Positions 9,544 to 20,800 of a stretch of 49,437 nt of DNA are shown here, piece by piece. Source of the DNA: Byssothecium circinans (Eukaryota; Ascomycota; Dothideomycetes; Pleosporales; Massarinaceae). How positions within the stretch are numbered: position 1 is the stretch's first letter; each line of letters begins with the position of its first letter. The notes beneath the pieces were generated by a model, which saw only the letters and a list, made by a program, of their open reading frames with translations, was not told the DNA's origin and made no database searches. Where the stretch lies: NCBI GenBank assembly GCA_010015675.1, contig ML977012.1:411268-460704 (forward strand). Reading direction: 5' to 3'. The translations under genes and the position numbers were made by a program.

Positions 9544-10798
9544 CTGGGCTATGATCTCGGTTGTCATAGCACCGGCCCTGCTCCAAATCGACCGTCACAG
9601 CCTCAATCTTAGGAAAGGCCTCGTCATTGCCCCCCATACGATTTAGACTCTTTTGTACGGTTTTCTTATTCTCAAGATACGATTCGAATTCAGACTCGGT
9701 CATACCGAGCGCCGTGCAGCAGATGTCGCGTTCTGCGTTATCGTCGACGATTAGCTCGCAGTGGTACGCGTCATCATAGTGGAAGTTATGGTTCGAGACC
9801 CACGCCCCGATACGCTCTCCGTCAGCAATGACAATGTCCCAGATATCATAATCTATTTTGCTGACTGTTCGGACAAACCGGAACGAGGTGAGCTTTTCTT
9901 CGTCCGGAGAAAATATGTTTGCCATGTCGCAATCATCGTTAACGACATCCGTGGCGGTGGATTCGGTTTGGGCCAGTATCGCCGCCGCGAGGAGGTAATC
10001 GTTCTGCGACATCTTGTCGTACGCAGCCGTCAGGGCAGGCGCGTACGCCGGCATGATGTAGCGCAGGTCCAAGGGTGAACCCATCGTGATCCAACCCCGC
10101 AGCACCATGATGAGGGTTGTCGCAAAGTTGGTAGTCCAGACGCGCTCGGCGACCAGGGGAAAGGCGAAATCGTTCAATGACCCGTGTGGCCCGCCTACGA
10201 ACCACGTCCGGCCGCGGAATGCGCCCTGGTCGTCGCTGTGACTTGCGTAGATGATCCGCGTCGGGTTGCGTCGGTACGCCTGTAGCTCACTCGAGATCCA
10301 CGGTCGGCGGACTGTAGCCTTGAAGTCGGCGCAGATCTGGTCGTAGGCCGCGATGACGGGGATGGTCCGGTAGAGGGTTGAGAATTCGATGACGCGCTTG
10401 AGGAGAGCGCCGCCGGTGAGGTGTTGATCGATGGAGACGACGTCGATGAAGAGGTACCGGAATCCCTTCTCCTTGGCCACCAGTATCGCGCTGAAAATGT
10501 TGCGCGAGGGATGGTCTGCTTAGTCCGTATCCCAGCGCCAGGAAACCACTGCCGCCGTGGAAGGGTCAACCAACGGCAGTCTTACGACCTCGACGGGGAG
10601 CTCCCTCCATTTCGTGTATCCGTGCGCTGCTACCCATTCCAGATGTGCCTTTTCGGTTTTGTCGACGACTAGTGCTAGCCATTCTGAGGCTTTCGGGTTA
10701 TCGTTTGTGCCAAACTCCGCTGAGCTGTCGTTCATGTCGTCTGCGCCGCCGCTTTCCTGTCTGGTGGGAGGCGGTTTGCCTGGGTCCGACGACGCCAT
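9536..10798 (-). pseudogene. HET-like protein gene broken by one in-frame stop
   Basis: On the minus strand one frame runs from an ATG at 10798 to a stop at 9536-9538 and is broken by a single TAA after VVSWRWDTD (about 10520-10522). The frame continues at once as ADHPSRNIFSAILVAKEKGF and then YLFIDVVSIDQ. The pairing of SWRW with FIDxxSIDQ recalls the start of fungal HET (heterokaryon incompatibility) domains; I infer this and do not see a full match. The rest (about 300 residues) is not recognised. No plausible intron removes the stop, and TAA may derive from CAA by C-to-T change. The C-terminus (SPAS) reads into the duplicated coiled-coil fragment, so the original 3' end may have been replaced. 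A short protein ending at WRWDTD could still be made. Confidence 0.6.
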
Positions 10799-12155
10799 TT
10801 TATCCAGCGATCCGTTATCTGGGGCTTGGGATGAGAGTGCGCGAAGGGATTCAAACTAACTAGAGGGCGATGAACTTGGGCGGGAGTTTCGAGCGTCGTT
10901 GGGCACGGAGCACGGATCTTGGAATCAAGTGTTAACTTAGTATGGAAGTGAGGTACAGGTACGAATAGCTCACGGTGAAACAGGCCTACGAAAAACAGCG
11001 TACGTATGGTAGTTATCTTATTAAGTAGACTAATATAATATATAAGAAGCCATTTACGGAACTAGATTTACAAGTGCCAATCGGACATTAAAGTGACTTG
11101 TTGTAGAATAAGACCTTATTTGAATTTGGCTGAGCTTCTAGTTCTATACTTCTTTCGTAGCCTGCTCTACCACTGCAATGTGCTCAGTTGATTGTAACCT
11201 GGGTCAAGTGCTTGGTCATATGCGGACGATGGAAGGCATGGTGACCACAACACGACACATTCTGATCGCGTTCTCTAAAAGCTCGTACATCGTGACTTGA
11301 ACCTATCACGCGACTCTAACATTTTGGAATTTAGTGAGCCTGCCTGGACATTGGAAGATGCGTGTGCCTTTCCTACTCTAACCCTTTCCAAATCCTTCAA
11401 GACGCCATTATTCGATATCTGCTCGGTCGTCTTCTACAACCAAATATCATCCCTAGTAAAGTCGCTTGTCAGATACCCGGATGAGCTTCCCACAGTACAA
11501 TCCTTCGAAAACATCACCTCCATCCATCAACGCCCAAGGCATATACGCGAGGACTGACCAAGAAGAGATGGAGTTGGTGAAGCGCATGGAGCGCTAACTT
11601 CATGGAACACTCAATGAAGACCACGCGGCAAATCCTATAAGAGTCAACGAACATGTCCAGAAGAACAACAAAAAATAATGAGAAGGAGCTGCGAAATTAA
11701 ACACCGAGATCCACAGCCTGCGAGCTGCGAATCAGAGCTTGCTAAAGAAGGAAAAAGAATTGCGCGATAACAACACCATCAAAGCGGAACTTCAAAAACC
11801 TAAGGACGCCACTTTTGGTTGGTTGGTTGGTATTGATTTACGTCCTGCAAACTTTGGCCGAAGGCATTCTATCTACATGAGCCTTCCAGGGGGCATAATG
11901 GACGTGCCGAGCACAGGTGTGAGGGCAGTTCTTGTGGTAGCCGCCCTCCACAAAGGGAGAGCCTGTCGGTGCCCAATCCCCCTCCATGCGAGGATACAAA
12001 AGGAAAAGTTCCATGCAAAGCCGTTGCAAGAACAGTGCAGTGATGTCGATGGCCGGTTAGGCCTGGGTTTTGGCTTTCAAGCCTTGTGTACAGCGGAGCA
12101 CCGCAGTGCCTAAGGACGCCACTCAGACGACCAAAGAACTCTAGCGTGTTTTAAT
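10799..12155. other. gene-poor stretch with possible transposase relics
   Basis: There is no intact gene. Around 11690-11810 a short coding-like run (EIHSLRAANQSLLKKEKELR) resembles the coiled-coil tails of fungal Tc5/pogo-type transposases, but it is too short to assign. The open frame 11297-11557 is unrecognised. Confidence 0.4.
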
Positions 12156-13208
12156 GTGACCTACAAACATAAGAAAAGGTGGATCTATCTCCATGGCTAT
12201 CGTGTCTCGCCCATCTCCGGCCCATCGCAGATCTGGTTGATCTGCAAGTACTGCCATTAGCACAAGCGTAGCGGCAAAACTAGTAAATATAAAACCAGGA
12301 AGTCAACCTCGGCGCCAGCAGCGCACCTTGAGGAGCGCGCGAAGGGCCATGGCCATACAAAGCCAGGGGCAGCCGCGAAGCCGTTGCTGCTGGCGGGCCA
12401 GCTCCCAGTCTCACTGCAACAGGCGGCTAATCGCGGCATGGTGTTGACCCAGAGCATTACCAATAATACGTTGGGTAACTTCGACATTCAAAGCTTCAGG
12501 CTTGCTGCTGTTAGTTGGCTGGTGGAGGGTAACTACCTATGGTACCCCCTGCGCGAGTTTGAGTCGCCAGCGTTCCGGCTTGGCCAACCCAGAGGCAGAG
12601 GAGGCGCTGTGGGCTAGTCGTACATCAGTTTCCCCGTACGTAATAAGGTTTTACAATCACTTGCTGCAGCAAGTTGTTGACGAGCTGTCACGTGCTGCCT
12701 CGCTCATCCACATAAGCTTCGACGGCTGGACAACAAAAGGCGGCAAACGTGGCTTCTTTGGTATTGTTGCGCACTGTACTAACAACAATGGCGAGGTAGT
12801 TGACTTGCTGATTGCGTTTCCACAGCTATCAGGCTCTTAAGAGGACAGGGGAAATCGTCGTCGAGACGCTGCAGAAGTTTAGCATTAATAGCAGTAACGT
12901 CGGTCACTTCGTGCTTGATAATGCCAATGCCAGCGACAAGGCAGTTGCTTATATCGCCAACAAGTACAACTTTCGAGTGTCCCATCGTCGTCTCCGCTGC
13001 GCGCCTCGCATCATCAACCTTGTGGGACGGGCTTTGTTGTTTGGCGAGGGCTGCGAGGCGTACGCCGGCGATATCGACCCAGATGTAAGTCAGCAATTGC
13101 GTACCTTTACGCCGAGCTTCGGCTGATCGAAGCGTAGGAGGAGACGAAATCTTATGGACGAGTGGCGTAAGCAGGGCCCGCTAGGCTTTTTGTTTGATGT
13201 TTCTAGGT
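12156..13208 (+). pseudogene. hAT-family transposase relic, main part
   Basis: Pieces of a hAT transposase follow one another in family order. First comes a BED-like start (YKHKKRWIYLHGYRV, IWLICKYCH), then GNFDIQSFR, then the start of the RNase-H-like core (HISFDGWTTKGGKRGFFGIVAH, VGHFVLDNANASD), then HRRLRCAPRIINLVGRALLFG, and finally MDEWRKQGPLGFLFDV. There is a TAG at 12258-12260 where Gln would be expected, a TGA at 13124-13126, and frame shifts near 12590 and 12825. The C-terminal half, including the dimerisation region, is missing. The element is dead. Confidence 0.85.
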
Positions 13209-13586
13209 GCGAAAAGGCGCGATAACGCCCGGTAATCGCGCCCAATCGATGCCCTCGAAGTCGTCCTTGAAGAGCGCGTCAAGACTGTCAATAGCGCTCT
13301 CGGTATCTTCCGTTGTGGCCTCGGTGGCTGCTCTCGAGGGCTCTATGGCTGTGTCTTCAGGAAGCAAATCGCGCAACTATGACCTAAATGGGTGCTCCTC
13401 GGTGGCCTGGGACGTTGCGATTGCCAGAGCTTTGCGCGATGAGGTGCGCAGAGGCTGCTGCTGCGACTGATCAAGTTCGATGGGTTGGCTGGCGGTACCA
13501 CAGTCACTGGCTCTGGCGCGTTTCGCGGGTGCTTTGGAGGCTTCGGCAGCGCGCTTGGCGCCTCTGGCTTGTCTCGGAGGTACCAC
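13204..13586 (-). pseudogene. hAT transposase N-terminal part, in inverted orientation
   Basis: On the minus strand a Ala/Arg/Lys-rich start (VPPRQARGAKRAAEASKAPA) leads, past one TAG at 13377-13379, to LFKDDFEGIDWARLPGVIAPFRT. The GIDWxRLP motif is typical of the N-terminus of fungal hAT transposases and normally sits directly before the KHKKxWIY segment. Here that next segment begins at about 12162 on the opposite strand. The two parts abut at about 13204-13208, which suggests an inversion of the 1.05-kb block between them. Confidence 0.7.
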
Positions 13587-13689
13587 CGGGTCTCGACACC
13601 TGACGTATTTCCTCCACGTGACTTTCCGGGCCCGTGCTTACAAAAAAATCAAGTCACGTGGAGGGAAAACGTGCCGAGACCCGGTGGTA
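13581..13689. repeat. imperfect inverted repeat (hairpin), about 109 bp
   Basis: The left arm begins TACCACCGGGTCTCG and ends CCTCCACGTGACTT. The right arm is its reverse complement, with a diverged stretch in the middle of the stem. The loop of about 25 bases includes an A-run. It lies at the 5' side of the inverted hAT fragment, so it may be a small foldback element or a terminal remnant. Confidence 0.8.
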
Positions 13690-14425
13690 TATTGGCCGTG
13701 TAGGTGTTCGTAGTAGACGTTGTTTGAAGCAAGAAACACGTAAATGTACGCAGTCAGTATGACGCGATTAGTTACTTGCAGACGCGTTCGAATCAAGTTT
13801 ACAATCAATCGTTCGAGCTGGTGTCTTTTACCACAGATTGATAGTTGTTCTATATTCGTTTATAGAATTGGATTCTTCACCCCAACCTTGTCGTCACATC
13901 TACGTCTTTCGAACCACTGAATAATCCGCACCAGTGCATGAGCGCGTGGCAAGGTTGGAATAAGGTTTTGATGATACGATAAGCGGCTGGATGGTTGCCA
14001 CTGGTTGGCGGGCGGGCGAGTCATTTCGGAGTCGTTCCGGTGCCCCGCGTGTGAGGGTGTGTGGGTTTATTATTTGTACAGGATAGGAGAGGGCTACTAG
14101 AAACCTGCTGCCCTACCCCGGACCAGTCCTAGGTAAGTGTAACCGGTGTAACACTATACGTGATGGCGCAGCCTCGAGCAAGATCTAGCATTACAGGCGG
14201 CAGGTGCAGCATGCGCCTAGTGTCCAGTGGCGATGTAGGCAATACATGTGATAAAGGCGAGATTGCAAGTGAGCTGAAAACCACGGGACTCCTTTTAGAA
14301 TGAGATTAATATGGACGTATGCTATACATTCTAAAGGTCGCCAGCTTTCTCGTCTTAGTGAAGCTTACGAAAGCAAAAGACTCTTAAATCACTAATTACT
14401 CCGAATCTTGGCTACCTCGAGCAGC
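13690..14425. other. intergenic stretch, 5' flank of membrane protein gene
   Basis: I see no gene or recognisable element here. It should contain the promoter of the gene at 14426. Confidence 0.5.
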
Positions 14426-15394
14426 ATGCAAGGGAGTCGGAGCAACGCTACCCCAGGGATTGTGGGTGTTTCATGCTTATTCACGATTGCACTGATTCTT
14501 TACGGAGTGCGCATGTACACCCGAATTCGACCCACCTTCAAGCTGGCCGCTCCTGATTACTTTGTCTCGGTGGCGCTCGTAAGTACCTGTAATAGAAGTC
14601 CGCACGGGCTACCGCTCATTGTTCATGACAGCTATTCGAATTGGTCGTATTGGTCAATTTGTTCGCGGCTATACGTCTTGGCCTCGGAAATTATGAGTAC
14701 CCTCTGTCACCGGGTACTATGGTTACGATTTTAAAACATCTCTTCGCGCTGGGATTTGCGGGGTTTTGGGCATCTTCCCTTGCAAGGATATCTATAGGGA
14801 TCATGCTTCTTCGCTTTGGAATATCGAAAACCTGGCGAGTGGTGCTCTGGATCTTAATCTTCATCCAGTTGTGCCTGCCAATTACGTTGATCGTTTTTGC
14901 TCTTCTTCAATGCCGCCCAATCCGCGCCATGTGGGAACATGTGCCTGACGCAGTTTGCTGGTCCCCCCGAAAGACACAAAGCTACGGCTACGTATATGCA
15001 GGTTAGTTTGCAATTGATATCCTACGTTAGTAGACGCTAACTTATAGAAGCGATTGGCATGTTTAGCGATCTTGTGTTCGCTGGTATGCCTCTATATATT
15101 ATCTGGTCGTTGCACCGGTCTGTTGTGGAGCGGGTACTCGTCAGCATCCTCATGGCATTCGGAATACTTGCGGCTATAGCCGAAGCATGGATAATCTACT
15201 ATACACACGTGTGGAACCCTCGAGAAACCACTATACATGATTGGGTGCCACTGTATTGGTGGTATAGAGTCGAAGAGATAGGCCTCATTGCTGCAGCTTG
15301 TACACCGTTTCTTAAGCCGCTTATCGAGCGCATACTCTATCGATTCGGCGTACCGCAGTTCCGTTTTGTGAACATGCAATTAAACACGATTTAA
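14426..15394 (+). CDS. rhodopsin-like fungal integral membrane protein (SAT4/Rhodopsin-domain family)
   Basis: There are three exons: 14426-14578, 14632-15001 and 15048-15394. Introns of 53 and 46 nt have GTAAGT and GTTAGT donors. The product is about 289 residues. It shows the seven-helix pattern of the fungal Rhodopsin-domain family: TM1 GIVGVSCLFTIALILYGVRM, a loop with AAPDYF, then LFELVVLVNLFAAIRLGLG, LFALGFAGFWASSLARISIG, a loop with CRPIRAMWEHVPDAVCW, then IGMFSDLVFAGMPLYIIW and ILMAFGILAAIAEAW. The first in-frame ATG is at 14426; an upstream TTG is not needed. These proteins sit in the plasma membrane or endomembranes and their substrates are mostly unknown. The C-terminal tail after the last helix is short. 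Its neighbours give no clue to its role. Confidence 0.85.
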
Positions 15395-16716
15395 TATGGT
15401 TAAGGGGCTGTGCCAGAGGGCGTTGCGAAGATGGTTTCTTTAAAGCAATAGACAAATGGAGACCTGAACTTGGTAAAACAAAATCCCGGCCAGGCAATCG
15501 ACAGGGCATCTTCTGACAGGTTCGATCGCGCCAGCAATGTAATGAAGCTTCAAAGAGAGCAGGGTTGTGCGGAGGTATAATCTTATGGCACTATATATTG
15601 TTAGGGAGGGAACGGTGACATGGGACTTGGGGTGCGAAGCACTCGGACCACTTTTCCACCCGGAAGCCGATTGTGCGAGCGAGAGTACCCCATGCGGAGA
15701 TAAGCTGGAAAAGTTTTGAGGTTGACCCACATCTGATACAGTGCGGCTCAACCGACACCAAACTGAGAGCAGATCAGCATCGGCGCATTAGGACTGGCTG
15801 GAGGTGGAGGGCGTCGGGGAAGGCTGGGTGAATGGCAATTGAGCGGAAGGTCACCGTTGCCGTGAGCCGGACATCTGACGGGCCGAGAGACGGGTGGCTT
15901 GTTCGAGCTAACCGGCGGAGGCATGGTTCCATCTAATCTGACGTGCAGCAGCACGCGCACACTGTTGTATCTTCCGGCCATGACCTACCTACTGTACTCA
16001 GAGAAATGTTGATTACACCGGTGCCGTTTCCAGTCCATCTCCTTTGCCACATCCGCTATCCCCGCATGGAGAAAATCACGACAATAGCGAGTGGTGAAAC
16101 TTTTTTTTGGAATCAACGCAGTTCATCGAGAAGCAGCGCCCACTGTCACTGGGTAAAAATGGCGACACCGTGGCCTTGAGAAAATAAATGAGCTTTGCAT
16201 ACACCTCTTCAGCATCCCAAGCATATTTCCCCCTCTCCAAACCCAGCGTTCCTATCCACCCTGTCGGACATCCGAATAAGCTTTCCATGACTTCAATTCT
16301 TCCATTCCTTCCGCTATTACGCGACGAACCAACAACGATGAACACCATCATCACCAGCCCAACCTACTTCCATTCCTAACCACCCCTCCAAGTTCCCACT
16401 CACACACCAGTCCTACCCAAGCCATGCATTCGTCGCATACGAATTTCCACCTGCCCGACCAAGGGCATTAAATGTACGAGCCCGATTTTTAACCTCTCCA
16501 CAGCCGGGTGCCTTCCCCACATGGGCTCTCAGGTAGGGAATTTTAGACAAGCCCACGCCAGCCCGCATGTTGGAAGGGTGCGTGGAGAAAGAAAGAGGAG
16601 AGAGGAGGGGGAGAAGGAAGAGCGTTTATATACCCACACCCGAGCTAGACACGCTAGCTTAGCCAGACTTTCCATCTTCCAGTACATACGCGGCTTAACC
16701 TAGAAATCTTAAAAAA

Positions 16717-16931
16717 NNNNNNNNNNNNNNNNNNNNNNNNNNNNNNNNNNNNNNNNNNNNNNNNNNNNNNNNNNNNNNNNNNNNNNNNNNNNNNNNNNNN
16801 NNNNNNNNNNNNNNNNNNNNNNNNNNNNNNNNNNNNNNNNNNNNNNNNNNNNNNNNNNNNNNNNNNNNNNNNNNNNNNNNNNNNNNNNNNNNNNNNNNNN
16901 NNNNNNNNNNNNNNNNNNNNNNNNNNNNNNN
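16717..16931. other. assembly gap (215 N)
   Basis: A run of N is bordered by six A on the left and 20 C on the right. The homopolymer edges suggest the gap arose from a hard-to-sequence low-complexity tract. Confidence 0.99.
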
Positions 16932-16951
16932 CCCCCCCCCCCCCCCCCCCC
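16932..16951. repeat. 20-base poly-C tract at gap edge
   Basis: Twenty consecutive C directly follow the assembly gap. The true length of the tract is unknown because it may extend into the gap. Confidence 0.95.
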
Positions 16952-17841
16952 AAAAACCACACAACCTCTTCCGCAGTCCGCGAGAAACCTTCCGAAACCC
17001 CGGTTTCTTTCTGAAAGAGACATGTTGCTGCACGACAACACTACACTACACAACTACGAGGTTTGGGGCCGCGTGGAGTTTTGTACTTCGAATTTTCTTT
17101 CTCCATTAACTATCTCTGTCTTAACCTCAACGACGATGCTGACTGACGCGCATCATCATCATCATTCGAGTCTACCTAGGTAACTATGCACACGCACGCA
17201 CACCTCCGTGTGCTATTAGCCCCACTCCCCCTCTCCCTGCCCCTTTCTCGCAAAAGGTCCACCACACTAACATTAGAACATATAGCACTGAGCATAAGCA
17301 CCCTCCCACCATCCCATAATCCCATCAACCCAGCGCTAAATGCTTCACAGAAACAACAAAAGCACAGCGAACAAACACAAGTACCAAAAATGGCTAAGAA
17401 GCGGGGTATATATATTATATTATATAACTAAGCTCTCCCTTTAAAAAAGGGGGAGAAAGATAGCATATATGGACATGCAGTGTAGCTTGGTACTTTGTCG
17501 GTAGTTGTGTGTGTGTATGTGTGTGCGGAGAAGGTCTATCCCCCAGTATCGCCATCATGATGGAAAGAAAAAACACAGCAACCAAAATCCAGAAAGTCCA
17601 GAAAGCGCCGTCGCTGATCCCAAAAGCAAAAGCAAAACCCAGAGAAAATGCCGACGATATGCATGACATAGGAAAGGGAAAAACACTGCGACATGGTGTA
17701 GCGTCGCATCGCGCTAGACCACCACTGCCTCGTTTCATAAAAGGACCGCGCGCGTTGTCGTTTTTCATCCTTGATCTTCATCTTCATCGTCCTCCTCCTC
17801 CCCATTCCCTAAACATCTCCATCATCTCCCAATCCCTCCTC

Positions 17842-20800
17842 TTAGTACCTCATCTTCCCCAGCAACGAATAGCTATACGCGCACTCCCTCTCATTCTTCA
17901 TCTGAATCATAAACACTCTCGCCCTCGCCCCGCTCACACCCCCCGTAAGCGCTGCCCGCCCCGCAATTCCATCCTCGCCCACGATATCCTCCCAGACACT
18001 GACTGCAATACCAAGCCTCGCGACCCTTTCAAAGCAACTCTCGGAGAGCGTGACATCGAGCAAGATGTCGTCGTTTGACTTGCCGACGACGAGGATGCGT
18101 TTTTCTTGCGAGGGATCGCGGGCGCCGGGACTGCCTTTTCCTTGCCGCATGCTGGTGTTGGGGGTCGATGGGTCGGGCAGCATGATGGTGAGACGGGCGG
18201 CGCCCATGTCGCGCCATTTCTTGAGGGATTCGCGTTCGTAGAGGCGGCATTTGCTGTTGGTGATGCCGACTGGGGCTCCGGCGGCACGGCCGGCGTCGAG
18301 ACCTGTGGGTGTGCTGAGGCCAGATCGTGAGCCGCTGGAGCCCGTGTCGAAGCTGTTGGCGCTGCGAGATCCGAGTGTCGAGCCCTTGATATTGAAGCGA
18401 CCATTCCTGGCGAAGCTGAAGCGGCCGAGCGCGCTGCGAAGTGCAGTGTTCATTGTGCCGACGGAGGACTCGGTGGCTGCGGAGATGGAAGCAGCGCGCG
18501 TGCTGGTTTTACGGTAGGAGCTTCGTCGTCCGAGGGTTCCACCGAACCAGCCTCCTGACGCGCCGCCATCGGGGCGTGCTGCATTCTGGCGATCCATGAC
18601 TTCGGCCCAGCTACTTTGTCCGTATGGCCCTCGCGCGTTCTGGAGGGCAATGTAGGTCGGGTTGTTGATGCGCGAGTGATTGATCATGGTGTACAATTGA
18701 TCGCACTCACCGGTGTTGCGGCTTCGCAGCATGATGTAGTTTCCAGTCTTGATGCGCGATTCGGACGTGGGCGGTGATCGGATCTCAATGTCGATGCCAG
18801 TGGACTTTCGCAGGGGCACCAGTGGTGTAAGCTCGACCGCAATGAGGGGAGCTCGCCCTTCGGCAGGTATGATCTCGTCACCGTCGGTCAACAAGGGTTT
18901 GGAGTGCGCGGCGGTAATCTCGAATACTGAAATCTTTCCTGGGGTGACGACAACGCTGCACTCGTTGGGATGCAAGGCTTTCCATTGACCTGCTTCATCT
19001 GACCATGCCATGATGGAAGCAACCGCTTTTGAAGCCTTACCTGAGCCCTGAGGCACCGTACGGTAAGGTGTGTTCGACGCCGACTGCGAAGGTGTTATTG
19101 TTCCATTTGTTAGTGTGTAGATCGAACCAGGAGGTGACACCTTGGGGAACTGTCTTGGCGGCTGGTTGATGGGCATGAGTGGGGTTGGAACATCGTCCTC
19201 GAGCTCATCTTCAGATGATTCAGAAGTAATTGAATCTTCGTCTTCAGAGACTTCTGGTTCGCTCTCGCTCGATGACTCTGTGCAGGTAGAGGGCTCGTAC
19301 TCGTGCTTCAGTGGAGAGGAAGAGCGTCGTTTTACTCGCAAGCCGGATAGAGTGGGTGTGAAAATAGGGGTGTTGGAGCCCTTCAAGGTTACTGGAGTTG
19401 CTGGACTCGGCGTGCGATGGGGAGGAACTGGCGGAGGCGCATCCTCTTCCGCTATCATATCCTCCTGTATGGGGTCGATATTCCTTTCGATCTTGGGTGG
19501 AGCTGATGCCGGCGGTTCTGGTTCTTTAGGCTCTTCTGCCTTGACAGGAGTTGTGGGTTGGCTTGACTTGCGCTGTCTAGGAATGGTGGGCATGTCCATA
19601 GTCGGTACGGAAGAAGCCCGTCGATGCACCAGCGGCCGAGATGGAGGCTCGTGATCGCCTTCGATGGAGAGGTCATCTTCTTCAGACTCATCCGAGTAAT
19701 CAACCTCAGATGCGGTTGGCAGCCATACACTGAAGCCTTTGCTTGGTTGAGACAATAACGACGATGTTGTCGATTGTGGCCGTTCGGTGCGGTGGCGCCT
19801 AGATGGTTTCCTAGCTGGCTTAAGCTCTTCTTCCGGGTCGTCGAGCACGATTTGCCTTGCAGGGCGAGATGCGGTTGGGGATGAGGAATTTTTAGCAAGC
19901 CGCTTTGCTCTTGTGCGTTTCAAAGCTGTTGGCGATCCACTGCCAGCAAGCAGCATGGCATCATTAAGGCTTCGAGGAGTGCGGTCAAGGTCGGCCTCGG
20001 TGTGGCTGCGCGGCCGTGGGGAAGAGGTTCTTGATCCCTTTTCAACAAAGGACTGGTCAAGCGGCGACGGTGGTGAATGCTTTCCGGATGGTAGGGCCTC
20101 GCTGCTGGGCGGAGTGATTGGCGAGACAGTTCGTGGAGGAGAGCGTGTGTCAGAAGTTGTGAAACTCCATCTCTTCGAAGAAGTCGCGTTCGCTTGCTCT
20201 CCAATGGGTATCTCGATCTGGTGCGGGCTCGGAGTCCGGCTCTTGTGCGGAGGTGTCGATCCAGTGGCTGCAGATACTAGCGATGAAGAAGCATGGCTGC
20301 TGGTTGGCCGTGGCGTCTTCTTGACAGACAGTTCTCGCTTGAGCTCTGCAATTTGAGGAGGTATCGGGTTGAGTCCCAACATCTGCACCCAGTCGAACCC
20401 GGCCTGCTCATCATCGATGGTGAGAGACATTACTTCATTCCATTCAGTCCCGTCGCCGTGCATGCCTCGAATCATGACAATTATCTCCCCCTTTTTATCG
20501 CCATTGCGAGCAGATATACGGTTTCGCTGGATAGGCGGGAGAAGAAGCCATCGTCCTGTGTTGTCGACTTCGCATAACAGGAGATCGCCGTCCGCACCAC
20601 TCGCTTCGTCACGCAGGAGAGCTTCAACGCGACAGTTGACCTCTTGTCCGCTTGAATGATACAGATGCATGTCGAAGTGATCCCTTGCTCGGACGCAGCG
20701 GGTCGGGTCAATGCGTACGCCTGCAAGAGGGGCCAGGCTTCGAGGGTCGCGCGCACGCGTAGGGTCAATTCGTGCAGCGGCCTCGTCTTCAAGGCGGGCG

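Larger units (their letters stand above)
15395..17841. other. long intergenic stretch with assembly gap
   Basis: There is no supportable gene. The stretch is CT-rich and AC-rich near the gap, with simple repeats such as (CAT)n near 17150, TA-rich sequence near 17410 and TG repeats near 17505. It includes the 3' flanks of the membrane protein gene and of the large Dbl-homology gene. A minus-strand frame at 17415-17768 has one hydrophobic stretch but ends in a simple-repeat tail and looks spurious. Confidence 0.5.

Noticed and set aside
10195..10569. Minus-strand Ser/Arg/Thr-rich frame within the HET-like gene
   Set aside because: It is an out-of-frame shadow of GC-rich coding sequence.
17415..17768. 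Minus-strand frame with a hydrophobic stretch, possible small membrane protein
   Set aside because: Its C-terminal part is translated from TG/AC simple repeats and TA-rich DNA, there is no supporting splice structure and it lies in the 3' flank of a large gene.
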